64,000 nt of DNA, taken from Pseudofabraea citricarpa (Eukaryota > Ascomycota > Leotiomycetes > Helotiales > Dermateaceae). The stretch covers positions 496,001 through 560,000 of the forward strand of contig JAPWGK010000005.1 of NCBI GenBank assembly GCA_029641185.1, in the 5' to 3' direction. The notes below the pieces were generated by a model that had not been told where the DNA came from, ran no database searches, and saw only the letters and a program-made list of their open reading frames with translations. Shown here piece by piece: positions 47,289-57,512 of the stretch (positions are counted from its first letter, which is position 1; each line of letters starts with the position of its first letter). The position numbers were made by a program, and so were the translations under genes.

Positions 47289-50200
47289 CAAACCCTCCAC
47301 CCAAGTACGTGATCGGAATATCAAAATGACCTCGATAGAGTGACTGTCAACCACCCTTGTCCTAATTAGGACCCTATAAACTTGTAGTATCATAATTTGG
47401 TAGACAGGATCCTTTTAGGTGCCATTTAACTTGTGCGGAAACGTTTCGATGAACCATTCTATGGCCGGTTGGAGATCTATATAGTATGTGCAAATATCTA
47501 ACAAGGCGGCAGGGATGGGTCATCACGCCCCTCTTCAATGAGCAACAAACCTCTTTACTACTCTTGGCCTGGGTTATATCTACGTCTATGTAAAAATCTC
47601 GTATCAAGAAGTGCCTTTGTTATGCCTTTTTCTTTTCTGGCTCATTGTCAACGCTACCGCTATCCGTCTCCCCCTGATACCGCCCTTCCTCCTTCAACTT
47701 TCTGCCACCCGTGAAATTTTTTAACTTTTGAATCCGTCCCAAGCGCCATTGTGATATCGTGGAGTGAAATTGTGTACATGAACCAAAGTTGTCAGGGCAT
47801 CCCCAGGCCATACCTCAACTTTTTCTCTGTGTGATAACGCCACTTCGATTTTTGGAGCTATTGCTTTTCCCTACTGGGGCAAGTGTGTCTACTACGGGTT
47901 CTGTGGATCGCTGGTGCTGTTTTATTGAGTTTGAAGAATTAATCAGATCGAACTACAAGTGCAGAAGGCAGCGATGCTTCGCGGCTGTGTTGTGGTAAGG
48001 AGGAATTGCTGCCGGCTTGCAAGAATGCTTCACTATAACTACCTTCATCCTTATGCGAGCCACTGCCCGTTGCCGATCTCAGCACAATCCCTTCTGCCAC
48101 TATCTGAGAATTATAACTCGGGTCTCATTACAGAGAAAAGTTCTCGGCGGTAGAACACAAGAAGATTACAACCACCAAGCGTCAAAGTGATATTCGAGAT
48201 TGGTCTTGTGGTTATCGTTATCATTCTGTCTTTAGTGATAGCAACGGACAATGTTAAACACTTCTCGCAGCAGAAGAGATTTATATCAACTTGTAAGCAA
48301 CAAATTGTATTCTGATTGCATTCATACCTCGACACACAAACCTTTGAATCTCTGTAGTGCTTGAAAAAGTGGTCATATTCGGGAACAAGGTAGGACTTGG
48401 TTTTGAGCTTGTCTATGCTGCTGACGATAAAATGTGTAAGAATGCTACAACACTAAGAGAAATTCACGAAAACTAGCAAGCGTTCTATCCAAGTACCTAT
48501 CTATTCTGTCGGCTCTGGGATATAAAGCATGTATCTGGGAAATGCCGTTTTAACTGACGCGATTCTAGAGGGACGTGGATACGTGTTGGTTGACTAGGGG
48601 ATGGAGAGTTAATTGTTAATAATTTGCTATTGAACGTCAATAATAGCTATGGCGGCACCACAAATAGCCAACTTAAAGGCTGAATCCGGACAGTCTTTTC
48701 AACTTCAGTGTTTGGTAAGTTCCTGTTTAATTTCATTTTACTATGTTTGACTTTGGAATAGTAGGGAGGCTAATTTACATAACTCCAAAACGTCTATAAT
48801 TATAACTCGTGTGGGAATTACATTTGAAGAATTCGCCACATGGAGCCAAGCTAGTTTGAAGCATGTCTCGCATTATGTCGAGTACTTGAGATAGAGTATT
48901 CTTTGTAGCGCTTATATCTCGCTTGAGGGAGAGACAGCCGCGACTTCAGCTTCAATTGGATGGAGACAGAGACATGTTTACAAAGACTTTGAAGCCCTTA
49001 TACTGTACGGTAGTGACCATATTACATGGGACCTCAGCAACGCAAGCGTAGCAAACCTTAGTGTATATCATGGACACTAGAAGACTGATTCAACATATCA
49101 CAGTAATAGATACCAACCAACTGTAGAGCTTTAGAATTTACTCGACTCGTCGTACAATTAACTCTTGTGTCGTTTGAATGTTTGTGAGAGAAGCTTATAT
49201 GATATAGATAGATCAAAGATGTGAGAACCTTTAAAATGTGGGAATATTATAATACTACTAGATTCTGGACTTGTGCCTGGAAGTATTAATAGCAGGGCTT
49301 CCCTTAGGAATTCGAAAATCTAGCAGGCATATTACTTTTCTTTCAAACTAGAACAGAAATCCAGATAATAACATGAATACGACTAGTAACAGCATCAAAA
49401 GCTTCTACTATAAACCTCGTCTGTGCTAGAAGTCTAGCATTATAAATATAGGATAGCAAGAACATTACTAATACAAGTATGGTTCAATATCATATCCGTG
49501 ATAGTCCTGAGTTTGAGATTTTCTGCAAAGATTGGAGCTATATCAATATGCTAAAGAACTTAACTTTTTTTCTTGTGAGCCTGAAATAGTCCTCTGGCTT
49601 ATTCAGAACCTCTCACGGAAGCAAATTGACGGCACCATTCCACCATCTTACACATATTATAAACGCATGAGATGATCAGCTAGATGATCAGCTAGATAAC
49701 CAGAGAGGAGAGGCCATACCAACTCAGCCATCTCTACTACCAGAAACATAATTCGTTCCAAAACCTTAACAATAGGGATAGTTGACAAAACAATCTTCAA
49801 AGTTTAGATCAGAGGCATTTCATTCTGAAGTATAAGAACAAGTAACCGCCAGATATTCGGCAGAGTATTATAGATCAAATAAACACCTTTGAAGACAGAC
49901 GTATATTCAAATATGACCCAAGTCAAATTTGTTCGTTGTTAGGCTAATCGAAAAGATTTACTGGAATCATTGATTGGATTGGCCTCCAAACCAATGAGAG
50001 ATAACTGTAACCTTGTTTTAAATCTACTATGCAATCCTCCCCCCTTCTTCTTCTTAAATTTTATTATTCAATTGAAGTAGCAGTTGTGGATAGAATGCTT
50101 CTTTATGTTGGCAACAACAATGGTAATAACAAGAATAGCGGTTATACCTTCTAATGACCAGCTACAATTAAAGAACCTGTGCCTGATCAAAGTCCAAAGT

Positions 50201-51844
50201 ACCCAGATAGGTTGCTCTGGGCGAATTGAGGTATCCTAATTGTTTGGTCTGCCCCTGGTCAAAATCCCAAAGCACCTAGATCGGCTTCTCTGAGTTGATC
50301 AATGGGTTCCAACTACTTTCAAGAATGGCGATGAATCATTGATCTACCCACTGTGCTGTTAACAATTCAACTAGAAGATGGTATTCGAAAAAAAGGTTTC
50401 ATAAATCCTAAAGACAATGGTTTATCACTTTGGCCAAGTCCAGTTCTTAAAAAAGCGATCTAAACGCTGTTTTCTTAATTAGCATCTCAAGAACCATATT
50501 AGCAGCACGATTTATACGGGCGATTAGTAGAAGCTGGACTAGAACTATATTCCAGCTCTTCTATTTAATCTCAAATTACACATATTGTTCTTCTACTCCT
50601 AAAACATGGATCTGAATAATCTAATTAATCGTTGCGTACTCAGATGATGAATGAAGCCGTTTTTGATATATTAGCTCACATTAGCTCAAGCAAGGCAGAT
50701 GCAGAAATTGCAGCATCCATTATTTCTTCATCTACCAACTCAACAAGTCGGTCAATACAAACCTACGTTTCGTCCATCTCACGAGGGACTACATACTTGA
50801 AGCAGATTCTATACAGATAAAAAAGCATCGTGAAACGGAAAATTAAGCGCCAAGAAGTAACAGCTAAGGGAATTTTAACTCGCTGGTCCAAGATCTAAGG
50901 CAGGAGAATATGACCAAATATTTGAGGACTTGATCAGATTGAGCTTGTACATTATTATAGTATCACGATTGTCACTCGTAAAGGTAGTGGCGGCCAGATC
51001 AATAAAGATTGTTGAGTTTTGCACAATAAAATGAAGGAGAAGATGAAACTGAAGGCCAAAGCATATACGCTCAAGGTCTGTATCCAAGTGATATCGGCTG
51101 CAACCTAGGAGATTCTATGAAGTTATTAATAATAGAACTGAAGTTGATGCTAATTTTTTGTACTTTACCTTTCTTTCCTCGCGCGCATCTTAAATCTCTT
51201 ATCGTTTTGTTCCTCATTTCAAAAGGCATAATAATTGTGACCCACGTGAAGAAATAAGTTCAAATTAATTAATCAAGATAGAGAATAAATTGCAAATATC
51301 ATTCGTATAGCGAATAACACTAAACTTTGGTTTATTCTGTGAATATCTTTACTGAAAACTCCTACGCGGCTGATATGTTTTTTTTAAGACAATTTAAGCG
51401 CTCCTTAACCTAATCGGGATTTCCTCTCACTACCATAGAGCATGTTAAACTACTACACAATACGTGTGTCACCCACGGGCGTTACTATAATATGGGGTGT
51501 CTTTAATGATTGTGATATATCTCAACTGCGCATTTTGTGATTGAACATTACAGTGTTTGGCGATCGATTCACACAACTGAAAATAAGTTAAGCGAGCTAG
51601 AACATGCCTGACTTTTCGTAACGTCTAGCTCGCGGTATGTTATATTCTGCAAGAAAATCATACAGTGTTAGTTTTCAGCCCTTTAGATATATGATTAACA
51701 AGAAACCCATCGCATTTCTGTGACCAATTTCGATTATATAATGAAATTAAAAAAGTGGATCTCAGGGTACAGACCCTACCTATGTGGGCCGCCCCGACTG
51801 TCCATATTTATGTATCAAATTAAGCTGATGCAGCTCAACAATCA
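47289..51844. other. Gene-free 4.5-kb stretch
   Basis: No frame shows family resemblance and stops are frequent in all frames. The part from about 49200 to 50600 is moderately AT-rich with a short duplicated phrase (ATGATCAGCTAG at about 49671-49698). It may be an old degraded element, but no terminal repeats or catalytic motifs could be recognised. Confidence 0.45.
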
Positions 51845-51880
51845 GCGTTTGTGGTTTAGTGGTAAAATCCATCGTTGCCA

Positions 51881-51907
51881 GTATTCCTTCATTTAGGATG
51901 CACAGTG
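51881..51907 (+). other. Canonical 37/38 tRNA intron, copy 1
   Basis: This 27-nt insertion follows the base 3' of the anticodon, where tRNA-splicing endonuclease normally cuts. It differs in length and sequence from the 19-nt intron of copy 2. Confidence 0.85.
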
Positions 51908-51922
51908 TCGATGGGCCCCGGG

Positions 51923-51975
51923 GTATGTTCACTTCCCTTATCGTTGCAAGTACACACAATACTAATTTATCAAAG
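51923..51975 (+). other. Spliceosomal-type intron in the T arm, copy 1
   Basis: The 53-nt insertion starts GTATGT, carries the branch-like heptamer TACTAAT at 51960-51966 and ends CAAAG. Its removal exactly restores the T stem and TTCGATT loop. GT...AG boundaries and a branch heptamer 9 nt from the end are spliceosomal marks. Several mRNA introns inferred in this window also end in AAG. Confidence 0.8.
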
Positions 51976-52049
51976 TTCGATTCCCGGCGAACGCAGTTCA
52001 ACCCTACTAGTTAGCGTTTGTGGTTTAGTGGTAAAATCCATCGTTGCCA

Positions 52050-52068
52050 ATATTATTATATTTCAACA
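52050..52068 (+). other. Canonical 37/38 tRNA intron, copy 2
   Basis: A 19-nt AT-rich insertion at the standard tRNA intron position. Confidence 0.85.
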
Positions 52069-52083
52069 TCGATGGGCCCCGGG

Positions 52084-52136
52084 GTATGTCAAGTCTCCAC
52101 ATTACTAAAGTCGCCTAAATACTAACTCAACCAAAG
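52084..52136 (+). other. Spliceosomal-type intron in the T arm, copy 2
   Basis: This insertion is again 53 nt, from GTATGT to CAAAG, with a perfect TACTAAC branch heptamer at 52120-52126. Its interior differs from that of copy 1, while the 5' end, branch region and 3' end are kept. Confidence 0.82.
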
Positions 52137-52178
52137 TTCGATTCCCGGCGAACGCAAACACTCAAGAGTGAGAACTTC

Positions 52179-52185
52179 TTTTTTT
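52179..52185 (+). terminator. RNA polymerase III terminator
   Basis: A run of seven T residues lies 23 nt after the second tRNA. No comparable run lies between the two tRNA copies. Confidence 0.75.
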
Positions 52186-52883
52186 CCATTTTATTTGAAT
52201 GCCCTCGAAATTCCTCGTGCACTGAAAATCAGGTTAAACCTTTTGTGGGCATAATCTTAATTAATTTCAAAGCCACTTTGCAGAAATACATCTAACTGTT
52301 ATTACGTACCTATCTTCTAGACCGCGATTATCCTCTCTATACTTCGTCTCCTTTTTATGTCCAGATAGCCACGTAATTTTCCTCTACAAAATCTATCATA
52401 TTTACACGCAACATCTCATTTTCGTCAATTTCCCCCTAGGATAATTTCCAAGGGCTACATCTTTCTCTTCATTAGATACAACTTACCAATTCCAAACACA
52501 ATCCATCCCGCGTCTTGTGCAGCACTATCACTATCGCAAGCAGTCGCAAGTATCAGGAAAGATACCTGGGATTACACAGGCACGAAGCAGCAAGCTTCTC
52601 ACATGAATATTTTCACGTGCGAAACCAATAATGTGGCAAATGCTTCAGATAAGCTGCGAGAAGTGCAAGGAAAGCTTACCTTATGGCAGACAAGGATAGA
52701 TTGAACAATTTCAACTCTCCAGATTGCTAATTCAAAATTAAGAAATGTCTTGGATAACATATTGAACAATCGCCATCCATATGCGGCAGTCGCAGAGGTG
52801 TGGACCAGGACACTGGTTTTGATTCTGAAGGAGACTGAGTGATAGTTTACAGCTTTGTGACAGTAATAGAACCATCCGTCATG
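52186..52883. other. No recognisable gene
   Basis: Short intergenic stretch between the tRNA pair and the minisatellite. Nothing is recognised. Confidence 0.4.
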
Positions 52884-53148
52884 AAAGAAAGTGAATGACA
52901 ACCGCATATCTATTAACAACAAGTATTTGTAGGTTAAGAGAGTGAATGATAACCGAATGTCTATCAATAACTATAGGTTAAGAGAGTGAATGACAACCGA
53001 ATATCTCTCAACAACTATAGGTTAAGAAAGTAAGTGACAACCGTGTATATATTAACAACAAGTATTTATAGGTTAAGAAAGTGAATGACAACCGTAAATC
53101 CATCAACAACAAGTATTTGCAGGTTAAGAAAGTGAATGACAACCGTAT
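52884..53148. repeat. Minisatellite, about six copies of a 44-51-nt unit
   Basis: The core AAGTGAATGACAACCG recurs about every 44 or 51 nt, joined to AGGTTAAGA and a CAACAAC(AAGTATTT) segment. Copies differ by point changes and by presence of the AAGTATTT insert. It lies about 420 nt upstream of the helical-repeat gene, so it could affect its promoter. Confidence 0.9.
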
Positions 53149-53569
53149 CCAGAAAGAGATTCAAAACTATTACAACCAACATGATTAATCATCTTCAACA
53201 CAGAAAACAAACAACTTCCTAATCTACAATTAGCGGAACATTAGTTACACAATCCAAACAACATCACACCACAGATCCTTTCTAACCAACGCGTACAACC
53301 TATCTAAGTCTTCAACAACGCGTCCTCTTTCCCAACCTTTCTCTCGACTGCAAACAGCCATTCACCCAGACAGACAAGGAAAAGAGCTACTTCTTCGCGG
53401 TGAATGATCCACCGCAGTCTCTAGTTCCATATCGATCAAACGGAAAATAATCCCTAAGGATCATAAACCGCAATCCCCTTTACAACATCCAGCAGCGCGG
53501 TCGATAGCAGGTACTTCTCCATATTCCTCGTACATTGTGTTATCCGCGCTGATATTTTCAGTGACCGCA
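53149..53569. other. Promoter/5' leader of the helical-repeat gene
   Basis: CA- and CT-rich sequence without a gene. It is typical of a fungal promoter and 5' leader. Confidence 0.45.
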
Positions 53570-55633
53570 ATGGACCGACAACTATCCGACTTAGACGGGA
53601 CCATGTTGGATGATCTTCTTAACGGTCACATTCCTGTTTCGTCTCAAGACGCACAAGTGGATATGGGCCAATCCGATGCATCAGCTTACCTCTTTGGCGA
53701 TCTCTCTGGTATTGAAGGCTTCACGAGCGTTGGCGTCGGTGGAGATGGCTCTTCAGCAGAGAACTCGGCCCAGCTGTCCATTTCTGAAGACTGTGAAGCC
53801 CCTTTCTCCACCAATGACTTCACTATCAACAAAGACCTCAACATCATGAATGATAACACCGCCATTTCTGTCAAGGAAGAAGCCTCGGTGCAAGATTCCA
53901 AGCAACCTTCTAGTGTGAAAGCACTAGAAGTTCATCTCCCTGGCAAGAACCTCATTGACGACATCTCCAAGTTACTCGAAGAGAGATTCGGCCACAGCAG
54001 AAACAATAATGAGAACTTGGCAGCTGAATTGGCAACGACAAAAGAGCAATTATACGACGCTGAAACCAAGATCCGTTATCTGAACACCCAACTCGAGGAG
54101 AAAGAGGTCGAGCTTGTCAAGGTCACTGCCGAGAAGGACTTTATACATAAATCTCGAGTTAAGGACAACGAGGAGCTTCGGCAGTTGATGATGCGCATCG
54201 ATGAGCATTGCAGAAAGAGTAGTAACGAGAAGAGTCGAAAGGCGAATGAGTTTAATGACATTGCCGCAAGCATTCGTGCCACACTCGACGGCATCAACAC
54301 CACGGCTAATCAATTGGCAGCGGAGCAGTTCAAACTTCAAACTCAGCTAAATGGCATGACTGGAAGATCTGAGGTTGAAGGTGGAAGTCTGGCTGCTCGC
54401 AAAGAAGACATGGCAGATATCCTCACAACTGAGAAATTCGTGGAACTGTCTGAGGGCTTGTTGACCGAAGCAGCTTTCACCAACGCCTTCAAAAACCTTG
54501 TCACCACACAAGAGTTCGCTACATTCAGGGATGATGCTCTGACGAGTGAATATCTCAGTGAGGCTCTTGATGCCATGCTCACCACAGAGTATTTCAAAGA
54601 GTGTATGAAGGACGTCGCAACCACCAAAGACTTGGAAAAGCTCAACGAGAATGCCCTGAACTCTACGCCTTCGGACGACACCTCAAGTGGTCTAACAGCC
54701 ATATCCGATTTCAATGAAAGAATCGAACATCCCCATGTCCCACATGATCCTGAAGGCTTTCAAGAGACAACTCAAAGCATTGCCAGTCTCAACGACACCC
54801 TCCAACAATTGCTCGCTAAAGATCTCGTTACCACTGAAGCGCTGAATGATGCTTTGAAGGACTTCCTCACCACATCCGAGTTTACCGAAAGCATCAAGCA
54901 CCTGGTAACAATAAACGACTTTGCAAAATTCACTGAGAGCATTCCCAGTACGACATACCTCAACACGATCCTGAGCACGCTCCTCAGCATCGATGATTTC
55001 AACGATGGCATGGACAACATCGGCAACGCAATCCAAGCCCTCCTGAAAGAATCCACCTTCAACGACGTACACAGCAAACTCCTCAAATCCGATTCCTTCC
55101 ACAAAAAAGTCAACGCAGCTCTCAAGACTTTCAATGAAGTCTCCAAGACATTCTTAACCTCGGAAACCTTCGCGGAGATAGCAGAGAACCTTCTTACCAA
55201 TGAGGCTTTTGAAGAGGGATTGAAGAATGGAGTTGCCCCTCTACTCACCACAGAAGTATTCGTCGACATCGCAAAGAACTTCCTCACCAAAGACGCGTTC
55301 CTTGCATTCATGGGTGGTGTCTACAAACTCAAGAAGCACTCTCCTGCAGAACAGCCAAAACCCGAGAATACGACACCTAGATATGAAGTTCCTCCTCAAT
55401 ACAATGCTACTTCCGCGGACACACGCAATTTTGTAACCCCACCATCGAGAATGAACTCTCCTGCACCACCTGCACCAGGTTCTTCTGGAACTTCGATCGC
55501 GGATTCCGCCTCACCTCATCGACCAAGCATCTTCTCAGGCATTTTCAAGGCTCGTCAGAAACGTGCCGCTGAAGCGGAGGATAACGAGGGAATGATGGGC
55601 AAGCGCAGAAGATTACAAAGTGAACCCCGCTAA
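53570..55633 (+). CDS. Helical-repeat, probably nuclear protein, 687 aa
   Basis: I start at MDRQLSDLDGTMLDDLL. An upstream in-frame ATG at 53537 would add 11 residues. An acidic N terminus leads to a coiled-coil region (about 145-255). Then comes a long array of related helices of the type LTTEAFxxALKxFLTT, recurring about every 18-22 residues from about 285 to 590, with hydrophobic F and L at fixed spacing. The C terminus is Pro/Ser rich and ends with a basic cluster GKRRRLQS, a likely nuclear localisation signal, near ARQKRAAE. I do not recognise the family. The array is probably an elongated scaffold. It is a single exon with strong coding bias. Confidence 0.85.
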   Translation: MDRQLSDLDGTMLDDLLNGHIPVSSQDAQVDMGQSDASAYLFGDLSGIEGFTSVGVGGDGSSAENSAQLSISEDCEAPFSTNDFTINKDLNIMNDNTAISVKEEASVQDSKQPSSVKALEVHLPGKNLIDDISKLLEERFGHSRNNNENLAAELATTKEQLYDAETKIRYLNTQLEEKEVELVKVTAEKDFIHKSRVKDNEELRQLMMRIDEHCRKSSNEKSRKANEFNDIAASIRATLDGINTTANQLAAEQFKLQTQLNGMTGRSEVEGGSLAARKEDMADILTTEKFVELSEGLLTEAAFTNAFKNLVTTQEFATFRDDALTSEYLSEALDAMLTTEYFKECMKDVATTKDLEKLNENALNSTPSDDTSSGLTAISDFNERIEHPHVPHDPEGFQETTQSIASLNDTLQQLLAKDLVTTEALNDALKDFLTTSEFTESIKHLVTINDFAKFTESIPSTTYLNTILSTLLSIDDFNDGMDNIGNAIQALLKESTFNDVHSKLLKSDSFHKKVNAALKTFNEVSKTFLTSETFAEIAENLLTNEAFEEGLKNGVAPLLTTEVFVDIAKNFLTKDAFLAFMGGVYKLKKHSPAEQPKPENTTPRYEVPPQYNATSADTRNFVTPPSRMNSPAPPAPGSSGTSIADSASPHRPSIFSGIFKARQKRAAEAEDNEGMMGKRRRLQSEPR

Positions 55634-56075
55634 TACAAAGACATACATTCCAGCCTTGACGCCTTCCATGGGAGGAATTAACAATTAGAGGTTTATATGA
55701 AGATTTGTTGATTACGGGACTTGGATTGCATCATCATTATTTAGCTAAGTTGCGACTGAGGATCATCTTTATCGTAAAGCTGATTAGCCTGCATAATTCG
55801 CTGATTTAAACAATACCAAAACCTTTTTTGTATGTACGTTCAGATTAGCAAGAGACAATTCAATTATTCGCAACAAAGAGCGTATTGAATTTGAATACTA
55901 CCGTTTGAACATAGTACCCGTAGTAATATCCTGAGTAAAGTGTAAAGTTATCTGCTCTTGCGGCCGTTCTAGAGACCAATCGCGAACATAAGTATAATGA
56001 CATATTGAGTCACCTCTTGGTCAACGCGGATCCCGTAAAAGTGAAGAAGATATATATATTCGTCAATTGTAAAGT
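55634..56075. other. Convergent intergenic stretch
   Basis: 3' regions of two convergent genes. Nothing else is seen. Confidence 0.4.
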
Positions 56076-57512
56076 CTATGCGAAAGCAGCCTCAGCAGCA
56101 GTATCCTTGTCCTCAATCCAACCTAAAGCCATCTTTAAGCTATGGTCGCGACAAAACCTTTTCAATTTATTATCTCCAAAGTACACCATTTTTTGCACCA
56201 CACCACTTCGCTGCCTCTCTCGAGCACGACGCTTGACGTTATCTGTTGCATATTTGAGGAGTTCATATCGACGAACGGCTGGGGATTGTATATGTGGGAG
56301 CTGAAGCACATCTGAGAGACTGACCGCATCAAGAATTGCACAATTGGCACCCTTCCCAAGCATTGTTGACATGCTTTCACAATTAGGACGCGTAGAAACA
56401 AGAAAGGTTAATGACTTACTTGAAAACAGAATCTCCGATCAATGTCACAGAATCAGAATCCCACGGCGTGATGGTCTGGCAATCCTTGACAACATGTAGC
56501 CAAGCCGAATTGACCACACACTGGTCAATCAGATTGACGAAATTCGGATGAATATTGCGGTCTGTCTTCGCTCTTGCGACACATTCTGCCTTGAGCTCCT
56601 CTGAAGTCATCTCTTCTGGGGGTTTCTTGTTTATAAATTCGGTGAGAGGACTGCCATATCCAAACATTATAAAGGAATCCTCAGGTGCGATATCTGTCTG
56701 AGAGAAGTTCTCCGACCAGGGTTGAGCGGGATTCATCCAGGAATGTATAATGATATTCTGATTTCGAGGACAAAATGCCTAGATCTAGTCAGATCGTGCA
56801 AATAACACCCTGGGAGCATATATCCTACCATGGTTCCACTCCCCGTCTGTGCAGGTAAAAGGTCTTTCGTATGAGCTGTCAAAGGTATCTTGAAATAAAT
56901 AACAGCTACCTCTGACTTTGTGATTCTCGCACTTGGTAGGAGTTGCTTCCGCACTTTCGAACCAATGCCATCAGCACCAACTAAAAGGTCACACTCTGCC
57001 GTGGCTCCATCTTCAAAATATATCTTAACTGCTCCACTGCGTAGCTTCTCGTACCGTTGGAAGGACTTGCCAAATTCGACGAACTCGTCGCTGCCCTGCA
57101 AGAGTCCTTCTCGCAACTTCCAACGAGAGACGGAGAACTGACCACGAACTTCATCAGGATACCAAGTGAACATCTTTTGCCCACTTGCCTTGATAAATGT
57201 CAACTCTTGTCCACCCTCGGGCTGTACGCCAACGCTGAAAGCAACCTTGCGCCACACCTTCGGTGGCAACATAGCTTTGAGGTTGGCTAGAACAAACTCC
57301 GATAGCATAACCCGGTATCCGGTAAGGCGATCAACTGAAGCATTACTGCGTTCGTAGACTGCAACGTCGATGTTGGGGACAGCGTGGAGTAGCTGGCCAA
57401 GAGTAAGACCACCAACACCTGCTCCAATCACGGCGACCCTGAGCTTCGGTTTCCCAAGCTGAGATACAGATGACCAGGATGAGCTTGTTGACGGGGGCGA
57501 GGCAAAGGACAT
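56076..57512 (-). CDS. FAD-dependent monooxygenase, 446 aa
   Basis: Exons 57512-56829, 56778-56420 and 56373-56076 join in phase (introns 50 and 46 nt). The dinucleotide-binding motif [17 protein letters not shown] lies near residue 26, the second FAD motif [18 protein letters not shown] near 177-194, and a third FAD contact [19 protein letters not shown] near 345. The order is that of class A flavin monooxygenases that hydroxylate aromatic or polyketide substrates with NAD(P)H and oxygen. An upstream frame to 57611 would add a hydrophobic N terminus, but MSFASPPST is the usual kind of start. The substrate is unknown. No biosynthetic backbone gene lies nearby. Confidence 0.9.

Larger units (their letters stand above)
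51845..51995 (+). tRNA. tRNA-Gly(GCC), copy 1, with two introns
   Basis: Exons 51845-51880, 51908-51922 and 51976-51995 join to a 71-nt tRNA. Acceptor arms GCGTTTG and CGAACGC pair, followed by discriminator A. The anticodon stem CATCG/CGATG closes a loop with anticodon GCC. The T arm reads CCGGG, TTCGATT, CCCGG. The first insertion sits between positions 37 and 38, the canonical place for tRNA introns. The second sits exactly between 53 and 54 and looks like an mRNA intron. The A box is intact. No T run follows this copy before copy 2. Confidence 0.9.
52014..52156 (+). tRNA. tRNA-Gly(GCC), copy 2, with two introns
   Basis: Exons 52014-52049, 52069-52083 and 52137-52156 give a 71-nt tRNA identical to copy 1 at every mature position. 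Introns sit at the same two places (37/38 and 53/54). A Pol III-type T run follows at 52179-52185. The spacer from copy 1 is only 18 nt. Confidence 0.9.

Noticed and set aside
51845..52156. Interpretation of the tRNA pair as tRNA pseudogenes interrupted by random insertions
   Set aside because: Two copies share the same insertion point, length and splice signals, and the mature bases are identical and fold perfectly.
54772..55311. A 179-codon minus frame inside the helical-repeat gene
   Set aside because: It is an antisense shadow of the repeats, since regular codon patterns keep the opposite strand open.
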